DNA from: Dehalococcoidia bacterium
GTDB lineage: Bacteria > Chloroflexota > Dehalococcoidia > GIF9 > UBA5629
NCBI GenBank assembly: GCA_011170325.1
Contig: DUEX01000009.1
Coordinates: 1 to 37,248 of the forward strand
Length of the DNA: 37,248 bases
Reading direction: 5' to 3'
The notes beneath the pieces are model-generated. The model saw only the letters and a program-made list of their open reading frames with translations, had not been told where the DNA came from and did not search any database. How positions within the stretch are numbered: the stretch's first letter is position 1; every line of letters begins with the position of its first letter. Positions 32,160 to 37,248 of the stretch are shown here, one piece after another. Made by a program: the position numbers and the translations under genes.

Positions 32160-32348
32160 TCATTCCCCCATCATCGCTGCTGAATTCAATGACTTCTTTA
32201 TCGCCCCTCAATCTGTTCATAGTATGCTGAATCTTGGCTTTACCCCAGCTGAAGTGAAAAGAAAGAGTGCTGCTCAGTTAAGTCACAGTGATGCAAACCT
32301 TGACCTTGGTTAATAGCAAAAAGAGCCGCATGCAAGAGATAGAGGTAA

Positions 32349-33023
32349 CTAGGAAAGGTGACTGAGTTCAGCTTCCCCAGCTTTGATCAACTTGGCGATT
32401 TCAGCCACCCGCTTACCCAAAGCCCGAGCCCCCTTAACACCATACTCGTCTCGCAGCACACCGAGCTTATCTTCAGGGTCAAACTTCCCCGTTCCATTTT
32501 CGCTGGCTAAGCCAGTAGCTCCGAAAGGCGAGCCTAAGTTGAGGGGTGGACCGACTGGTATCATTTCGTTCACTAAGAAGGTAGAGGTGATACTGAGCAG
32601 CGTCGTCTCTAGCCCATTATTCCTCCCCCAGGCTACGGCCAAGGCACCGCCTACTTTGTTCCTCAATCTTCTACAATAGACATTGCCAATGCCAAAGACT
32701 CGAAATCTATCACTAAAGCAAGCCATGTATCCCGAGAGTCGACTAACATAAACGGGGCTAGCCAGTAACAAGGCATCAGCCTTCAGTATCTCAGGATATA
32801 TCTCCACCATATCATCTTTCTGAGCACAAAATTTGCCCTCCTCTTGCTTCTTGACACACCAGTTACAATGACGACAATCTTTTATCTCCTTGCCGGCTAG
32901 GGTTATTAACTCCGTCCTAACATCGCCAGTAGCTTCGGCAGCTTTAAGGCTCTCCTTAAGAAAAGCTTCGGTATTGCCACCTTTGATAGGACTACCACAT
33001 ATTCCTAAAATCTCGATTTCCAT
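32349..33023 (-). CDS. Iron-sulfur flavoprotein, NADPH-dependent FMN reductase/flavodoxin-like
   Basis: The 224-residue flavodoxin-fold protein has the FMN phosphate loop ICGSPIKGGNTEAFL, a compact cluster motif CRHCNWC with a fourth Cys after nine residues (Cys50, 53, 56 and 66), and LLASPVYVSRLSGYMACFSDR. The CX2CX2C arrangement matches the iron-sulfur flavoprotein (Isf) family of anaerobes, which pass electrons or reduce oxygen and peroxides; the fourth Cys spacing is slightly longer than the usual X4-7. AGGAGGTGGTCA stands before the ATG at 33023. No partner gene is adjacent. 32160-32348 holds nothing I recognise. Confidence 0.88.
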   Translation of the reverse strand: MEIEILGICGSPIKGGNTEAFLKESLKAAEATGDVRTELITLAGKEIKDCRHCNWCVKKQEEGKFCAQKDDMVEIYPEILKADALLLASPVYVSRLSGYMACFSDRFRVFGIGNVYCRRLRNKVGGALAVAWGRNNGLETTLLSITSTFLVNEMIPVGPPLNLGSPFGATGLASENGTGKFDPEDKLGVLRDEYGVKGARALGKRVAEIAKLIKAGEAELSHLS

Positions 33024-33425
33024 TGACCACCTCCTGAGCCTCGATTATACCATTAGGTTCTTGCTATAAAAAAGGAGGTCTAAGGGACAGGTTATCAAGC
33101 ACAATCTGTTTGAATTTGAAAGTATGAATATAATCCGAGAGAATGGTTTGTTAGACCATTGGTCTGTTTTAGTTCAATATTCACGGTTATACCATCGGCA
33201 TACGTAACACCGAGGCTCTACCGCTAGGCAACCCTTCTGTAGCTCCCCGCTAGTCATTCGGATATGAGACTGGCAAGGATAACGAACTTGGTGTGTTGAG
33301 CCCAACCTCTGTGGCAAGATGGAACCATAGATAACCTTTGAGCCCTGTCTCTACCACTGGATTATTAGCTTCTTAGGCTCTTATTAAAAGCAATACATGT
33401 GAGGGTTGACTGTAACCTGCGAGGT
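33024..33425. other. 402-bp stretch without a recognised gene
   Basis: No gene was recognised. A near-perfect dyad AGACCATTGGTCT lies near 33156-33168. On the minus strand a 41-codon stop-to-stop frame (33095-33217) reads like a degraded protein end (VTYADGITVNIEL), without a start codon. Together with the adjacent integrase fragment this suggests a decayed insertion scar. Confidence 0.35.
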
Positions 33426-33659
33426 CTAGAAGGTTAGCTTATTACACTCCCCACACAGAATTTCCCAATTTGAAGGCTCGTCACCACCAGCTATACTTTT
33501 TTGATGAACTTCCCAGCCGCCTCGACCTTCTTTGCCCCTTTCCTCCCATACCAACTCTGCGTTGCACCTACCCATGTGACCATGCATCTGCCTCATACAC
33601 TCGCATCTCGCACTTGCTCTTTGCCATGATTGTCCAACAATACTTTCAGAACATGGCAT
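33426..33659 (-). CDS. Small HNH-like nuclease-family protein with an altered active-site pair
   Basis: The 77-residue protein shows the zinc-binding HNH layout: CEC and GRC cysteines at 19, 21 and 32, then WEERGKEGRGGWEVHQKSIAGG and NWEILCGECNKLTF with the final Cys69 and Cys72. Relatives, as I recall them, carry WEAHH in the middle; here it is VHQ, so one of the two catalytic His is replaced by Gln and nuclease activity is uncertain. The start ATG at 33659 has an excellent AAGGAGGTGTGAT, so the longer frame from 33833 is not the real start. It lies beside a truncated recombinase near a tRNA gene, a typical setting for mobile-element cargo. Confidence 0.65.
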   Translation of the reverse strand: MPCSESIVGQSWQRASARCECMRQMHGHMGRCNAELVWEERGKEGRGGWEVHQKSIAGGDEPSNWEILCGECNKLTF

Positions 33660-33829
33660 ATCACACCTCCTTCCGGCATGGTTAGCCGACAACTCAGAAT
33701 ATCTACAATAATGATGCATCCTACGTGATTTGTCAACACCATCTAATTTCAAGGTTACCTGCTGTGAATACCGTTTGTGTTCTGCCACCGCATCATGACA
33801 AACGACTGCTTGACAGTAACGGAGAACTA

Positions 33830-34201
33830 TCAATATAGTCCCTCAGTTACAGCCCAATTAAACGTAGCCCGAAGACATGCATATAGCCTCTTGATTGTGA
33901 TGGGACTGATTGGTCTATTGGCTCCTGCGGATTTGCTACCCCTTCTGCCCAGCTCAGTACTTCGTACATAGGCCAGAAATTGGCGGATATGCTCATGAGT
34001 AATATCAATGGCTTTCTGTGGCAGTCCATAGTTCTCTGCATACCATAGAAATTTGGCCAGTTTCTCAGTATAATATTGTATTGTTGCATTGGACTTGCCT
34101 GTGACTTTACAATCTAGTAGAAAGCCATTAACAAGAGACCACATCGCTATTTCGCTATCTGACTGAATTTGAGATTTCGGATGAAACCGTCTCAATGTCA
34201 C
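33830..34201 (-). pseudogene. Truncated tyrosine recombinase (N-terminal core-binding domain only)
   Basis: The 123-residue frame matches the SAM-like core-binding domain of XerC/D-type integrases: LVNGFLLDCKVTGKSNATIQ, YYTEKLAKFLWYAENYG, ITHEHIRQFLAYVRSTELG and SPITIKRLYACLRATFNWAV. It stops after TEGLY, before the catalytic domain with its R...HxxR...Y residues, and no such domain is found in any frame nearby, so it is a remnant. The start is a GTG at 34201, only 10 bp from the 5' end of tRNA-Ser. Regular integrases have 290-400 residues. It probably marks a former integration event. Confidence 0.75.
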
Positions 34202-34211
34202 ATACGGTTGT

Positions 34212-34300
34212 GGAGGGGTGACCGAGCGGTTTATGGTGGCGGTCTTGAAAACCGTTTTCGTCTTTGGCGAACGTGGGTTCGAATCCCACCCCCTCCGCCA
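34212..34300 (+). tRNA. tRNA-Ser, anticodon UGA
   Basis: The gene folds as a class II tRNA. The acceptor GGAGGGG pairs with CCCCTCC, then discriminator G and an encoded CCA. The anticodon arm is GCGGT-CTTGAAA-ACCGT with anticodon TGA (34246-34248). A long variable arm (TTCG pairs with CGAA) is typical of tRNA-Ser, and the T arm is GTGGG-TTCGAAT-CCCAC. It reads serine UCA and related codons. SucC begins 31 bp downstream, and the recombinase remnant is 10 bp upstream. Confidence 0.97.
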
Positions 34301-34331
34301 TAAGAAAATTTAATAAAAAGGAGGGAAATAA

Positions 34332-35498
34332 ATGAAAATCCACGAATACCAAGCAAAGGCGTTATTATCTGAGTTTGGCATACCTATCCCTGAGGGTGGA
34401 GTAGCCGCCACACCGGCTGAAGCTAATAAGATAGCTGCTAACCTCGGTGGCAAGGTGGCAATTAAAGCTCAGGTCTACGCCGGTGGCAGGGGCAAAGCCG
34501 GAGGCATAAAGGTAGCTAATACACCTGAGGAGGCCGAAAAGCTGGCAGGCCAGATGATTGGCACCAGGCTGGTAACTCACCAGACAACCCCAGAAGGAGT
34601 GCCGGTAAGCAAGGTCCTGGTGGAGAAGGCTGTTGCTGTCGAGCGCGAGCTTTATCTCAGCATTATCGTCGATAATGTCAGCCGTATGCCGGTGACGATG
34701 GCTAGCGAAGCCGGCGGTATGGATATTGAGGAGGTAGCTCAAGTTAGCCCGGAGAAGATTCTCAAAGTCTACATTGACCAGGCGGCTGGCTTTCAGGCCT
34801 TCCAGGGACGCAAGCTGGCCTATGGAATGAACTTAAGCCCGACTCAGGTTCGACCAGCCACCAGCTTGATGACAAACCTATATAGACTGTTTCAGGCAAA
34901 GGACTGCTCCCTGGCTGAAATCAATCCTTTGGTAGTTACTGCTGATGGCGAGCTTCTAGCTCTCGATGCTAAGTTGAACTTCGATGATAACGCTCTTTTC
35001 CGCCATAGTGACATCGAGCAACTTCATGACCTAGAACAGGAAGACCAGCTTGAAGTTAAAGCTAACCAGCTGGGGGTTAAGAATTATATTAAAATGGATG
35101 GCAACATTGGCTGCATGGTCAACGGGGCTGGCTTGGCCATGGCAGTTATGGACCTCATCACTCAAGCTGGTGGCAGTCCAGCTAACTTTCTTGATATTGG
35201 TACGGTTAATAATACCGAACGTGTCGTCAGCGCCTTTAAGGTTTTCACTACCGACCCCAGTGTGAAAGCGATACTGGTGAATATCTTTGGCGGTATGGCT
35301 AGGGTAGATGTTATCGCCCAAGGCATAGTCGAAGCTCACGGGCAGATGGATGTTCGTCTTCCATTGGTCATCAGATTGGCTGGGACAAATGTTGATGAGG
35401 GTAAGCGCATCTTAGCCGAATCTAAGATAGACTTTATTGAGGCAACGGATTTTTACGATGCTGCACGCAAAGCAGTGGCAGCAGCCAAAAGCTCTTAA
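34332..35498 (+). CDS. sucC: Succinyl-CoA ligase beta subunit-like (ATP-grasp)
   Basis: The 388-residue subunit has the ATP-grasp fold of succinate-CoA ligase (ADP or GDP forming): MKIHEYQAKALLSEFGIP, the nucleotide loop QVYAGGRGKAGGIK, SLAEINPLVV with the metal-binding Glu and Asn, and MVNGAGLAM whose Asn264 matches the E. coli substrate-binding position. Two substrate-site stretches differ from E. coli SucC: DVGGGA is replaced by DIGTVNN (288-294), and GGIVRCD by GGMARVD (320-326). So the acid handled may not be succinate. AAGGAGGG precedes the ATG. It is followed 20 bp later by sucD. Confidence 0.9.
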   Translation: MKIHEYQAKALLSEFGIPIPEGGVAATPAEANKIAANLGGKVAIKAQVYAGGRGKAGGIKVANTPEEAEKLAGQMIGTRLVTHQTTPEGVPVSKVLVEKAVAVERELYLSIIVDNVSRMPVTMASEAGGMDIEEVAQVSPEKILKVYIDQAAGFQAFQGRKLAYGMNLSPTQVRPATSLMTNLYRLFQAKDCSLAEINPLVVTADGELLALDAKLNFDDNALFRHSDIEQLHDLEQEDQLEVKANQLGVKNYIKMDGNIGCMVNGAGLAMAVMDLITQAGGSPANFLDIGTVNNTERVVSAFKVFTTDPSVKAILVNIFGGMARVDVIAQGIVEAHGQMDVRLPLVIRLAGTNVDEGKRILAESKIDFIEATDFYDAARKAVAAAKSS

Positions 35499-35518
35499 AC
35501 TAACAAAGGAGGCAAGAA

Positions 35519-36388
35519 TTGAGCATCTTGATCGATGAAAAAACACGGTTGCTGGTGCAGGGGATTACTGGAGGTGAAGGCAGCTTTCATACCCAGCGGT
35601 GTATCGACTATGGCACTAAAGTTGTCGCCGGAGTTACCCCGGGGAAGGGAGGAAGCCAGACGTTAGGCGTCCCTGTCTTCAACACTGTAGACACGGCAGT
35701 AAAGGAAACCGGAGCCAATGCCAGCATAATTTTTGTGCCACCTGCCTTTGCTGCTGATGCTATTCTAGAAGCCACTGATGCTGGTATTCCATTGATTGTG
35801 TGCATTACCGAGGGCATCCCAGTTTCAGATATGGTAATGGTGCATGACTACCTCAAGGGTAAGTCGGCTCGACTCATCGGTCCCAACTGCCCCGGTGTCA
35901 TCTCCCCGGGCAAATGCAAGGCAGGGCTTATGGTCGGCGAGATTCATCTTCCCGGCAATGTCGGCCTTGTTTCCCGCAGTGGCACTCTAACTTATGAAGC
36001 GGTTGCCCAGCTAACCAGTCTGGGTATCGGGCAATCTACCTGTGTTGGCATTGGCGGCGACCCTTTGCCCGGCAGTGCTTTCGTTGACATACTCACGTTA
36101 TTCCAAGAAGACAAGGATACTAAGGCGATCGTGCTTATCGGTGAGATCGGCGGCACTGCTGAGCAGGAGGCTGCCGACTTCATTAAGGGGAAGATGACCA
36201 AGCCAGTGGTTGCCTTTGTGGCTGGAGCTACAGCTCCACCGGGGAGAAGAATGGGACACGCCGGGGCTATCATCAGCGGCAGCTCAGGCAGAGCCCAGGA
36301 AAAGATAACAGCCCTAGCCACCGGGGCTACCATAGCTCCTAGCCCTGCCGAAATCGGGCTTACCATGAAGAAGGTACTGGAGGCATAA
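35519..36388 (+). CDS. sucD: Succinyl-CoA ligase alpha subunit
   Basis: The 289-residue alpha subunit binds CoA and carries the phosphohistidine. Visible are the CoA-binding domain ([33 protein letters not shown]), the [16 protein letters not shown] loop, [13 protein letters not shown], and the active His247 in [16 protein letters not shown]. The start TTG at 35519 lies after AAAGGAGGCAAG with a good spacing. Paired with SucC it makes acyl-CoA from an acid, CoA and NTP, or runs in reverse with substrate-level phosphorylation. It is transcribed with sucC and overlaps the ribosome-binding site of the following gene. Confidence 0.95.
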   Translation: MSILIDEKTRLLVQGITGGEGSFHTQRCIDYGTKVVAGVTPGKGGSQTLGVPVFNTVDTAVKETGANASIIFVPPAFAADAILEATDAGIPLIVCITEGIPVSDMVMVHDYLKGKSARLIGPNCPGVISPGKCKAGLMVGEIHLPGNVGLVSRSGTLTYEAVAQLTSLGIGQSTCVGIGGDPLPGSAFVDILTLFQEDKDTKAIVLIGEIGGTAEQEAADFIKGKMTKPVVAFVAGATAPPGRRMGHAGAIISGSSGRAQEKITALATGATIAPSPAEIGLTMKKVLEA

Positions 36389-36391
36389 TTT

Positions 36392-37051
36392 ATGAATCAA
36401 ATGGAAAAATATCTGAGACCTACACCTACAATCGACTGCGACAACGAGGCCATAAAAGAGAAGGCCCAAAGTCTAACCAAAGGTCAGAAGGAAGTTACAG
36501 ACAAGGCCAAAAGCCTTTTCTATTTCGTAAGGGACGAGATTAAATATAACTTCTGGGCAATGAGCGACCTTCTTGAAGATTACCGGGCAAGCAGGACTTT
36601 GGAGAGAGGAGAAGGATTTTGCGTCCAAAAGGCAGTCCTCCTCGCCGCCTTAGCCCGAGCTGTGGGTATCCCAGCCCGCCTGCGACATGCCGCTATTCGG
36701 AACCATACCGTTCCCAATAAGGTAAGGGAGCTAATGAGGGGAAACCTGTTTGCCTTCCACGGTTACGATGAGCTATATATCGAAGGAAAGTGGGTTAAAG
36801 CTACTCCAGCCTTTGATGCGGAGATGTGCCAAAAGAACCGAATTACCCCGGTAGAATTTGATGGTAAGAACGATGCCACGTTTCACTCCCATAATCAAGA
36901 CGGGAAATTGCATATCGAATATGTCAAAGACCATGGCCACTATGATGACCTCCCTTTCGATAAGATGATTAATATAAGAATCCAGACCCTCGGCGCTGAT
37001 TTTTTCGAGCGAATAAGACAGGCGATTGAGTCAAGAAAAGCACAAGGATAG
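36392..37051 (+). CDS. Transglutaminase-like cysteine protein
   Basis: The 219-residue protein has the papain-like transglutaminase core: nucleophile Cys77 in ERGEGFCVQKAVLLAALARAVGIPARLR, His123 in FHGYDELYIEGKWVKATPAFD, and Asp142 completing the triad. No signal peptide is seen, so it should be cytosolic. Bacterial members act as proteases, amidases or crosslinking enzymes; the substrate is unknown. The ATG at 36392 lies 3 bp after the sucD stop, with GGAGG inside the end of sucD, so it belongs to the same operon. Confidence 0.85.
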   Translation: MNQMEKYLRPTPTIDCDNEAIKEKAQSLTKGQKEVTDKAKSLFYFVRDEIKYNFWAMSDLLEDYRASRTLERGEGFCVQKAVLLAALARAVGIPARLRHAAIRNHTVPNKVRELMRGNLFAFHGYDELYIEGKWVKATPAFDAEMCQKNRITPVEFDGKNDATFHSHNQDGKLHIEYVKDHGHYDDLPFDKMINIRIQTLGADFFERIRQAIESRKAQG

Positions 37052-37079
37052 GATGCTAGAGGCTGAACAATAAACTAGC

Positions 37080-37165
37080 ATCAACGAGGAGGTCGATGCT
37101 GTGGCATACAGGCTCTTTGGATTGACCAAAGACAAGAGACAGACAATAGAGGCAGCAATCAAATG
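37080..37165 (+). pseudogene. Short frame resembling the C-terminus of a DNA methyltransferase (remnant or leader peptide)
   Basis: The short frame reads EEVDAVAYRLFGLT followed by KDKRQTIEAAIK and a stop that overlaps the next ATG (ATGA). The VAYRLFGLT pattern is like the LVYxLYGLT tail seen at the end of many restriction-type adenine methyltransferases. A GTG at 37101 sits eight bases after GAGGAGG, so it could also be a short translated leader of 21 residues. There is no upstream coding sequence for a methyltransferase. Confidence 0.3.
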
Positions 37166-37248
37166 AACCGTTACCCCTTAGTCGAGGAAATCTCCACTCC
37201 GTTAACCGCCCCTGAAGCCTTCGAGCTGTTCCACAGCGAGCCGTATAG
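37163..37248 (+). CDS. PabB/TrpE-like chorismate-binding enzyme, N-terminal start (truncated by window edge)
   Basis: Twenty-eight codons are present before the edge, reading NRYPLVEEISTPLTAPEAF and ELFHSEPY. This matches the N-terminus of aminodeoxychorismate synthase component I (PabB), whose family begins with a similar PxxEEIxxPLxPxEAF...EPYxFxL pattern; anthranilate synthase TrpE is related. The ATG overlaps the stop of the short upstream frame. A PabB here would fit the folate gene folC elsewhere in the window, but that is only inference. Confidence 0.6.
   Translation, partial: MNRYPLVEEISTPLTAPEAFELFHSEPY

Noticed and set aside
33195-33240. Minus-strand stretch resembling a tRNA (GCGGTAGAGCC with a possible ACG anticodon loop)
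   Set aside because: The T arm and acceptor stem do not form, and the D arm mispairs, so no functional tRNA can be drawn.
33660-33833. N-terminal extension of the HNH-like frame up to 33833
   Set aside because: The extra 58 residues lack similarity and a ribosome-binding site, whereas the ATG at 33659 has an excellent one.
34155-34352. Minus-strand 65-codon frame covering the tRNA gene (contains GVGFEPT)
   Set aside because: It is the antisense reading of tRNA-Ser, a well-known source of false protein annotations; no ribosome-binding site and no family.

Overview
The window looks like a chromosomal segment of a moderate-GC bacterium, most likely a Chloroflexota member of the Dehalococcoidia type. 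That placement is an inference. It rests on the mix of DUF951, PAC2, DUF169, small SWIM, DUF2007 and choice-of-anchor-type surface genes beside ordinary bacterial housekeeping genes, on frequent TTG starts behind strong Shine-Dalgarno sites (rpsT, speD, sucD, a GNAT gene, a Cys-rich gene), and on sigma70-like promoters. No 16S rRNA gene is present to confirm it.

Layout, left to right. Positions 1-2.8 kb: a left-edge open frame of unknown nature, a lone cyclic-nucleotide-binding-domain protein, a DUF169 protein and an Rrf2 regulator, all on the minus strand. 2.9-6.6 kb (plus): a stress and information operon of rel (bifunctional (p)ppGpp enzyme), rpsT, lexA and a class II aldolase. 6.7-10.0 kb (minus): pyrF, DUF951, dinB, ilvE. 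10.1-14.0 kb: a fucose/arabinose-isomerase-like protein diverging from a nitrilase, then an acyl-CoA dehydrogenase, closed by a perfect-palindrome bidirectional terminator. 14.1-15.9 kb (minus): a secreted, membrane-anchored surface protein with a long structured mRNA leader. 16.2-22.8 kb (plus): folC (with a SWIM mini-protein overlapping its 3' end on the other strand), then a tightly packed tldD-tldE-PAC2-HEAT-GNAT operon. 22.8-24.1 kb (minus): the polyamine pair speD-speE. 24.2-25.1 kb: a secreted cysteine-rich protein with its own promoter and terminator. 25.2-30 kb: DUF2007, a P-loop/DRTGG protein, then greA-lysS-serS. 30.2-33 kb: a zinc-ribbon/transmembrane/fibronectin/TlpA-like fusion and an iron-sulfur flavoprotein. 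33-34.3 kb: a degraded mobile-element scar (HNH-like mini-protein, truncated tyrosine recombinase) against tRNA-Ser(UGA). 34.3-37.2 kb (plus): sucC-sucD, a transglutaminase-like protein and the start of a pabB-like gene.

Most of the window is core metabolism and information processing: stringent response, SOS, translation, folate, polyamine, pyrimidine, branched-chain amino acid and succinyl-CoA chemistry. The most unusual items are: a greA gene whose product lacks both catalytic acidic residues and whose leader contains an intrinsic terminator; the cytosolic-zinc-ribbon to extracytoplasmic-TlpA fusion; the Cys-rich secreted protein; the TldD/TldE-PAC2-HEAT-GNAT operon; a SucC with altered substrate loops; and an aminopropyltransferase resembling thermospermine synthases. 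No CRISPR array or complete transposon was seen.
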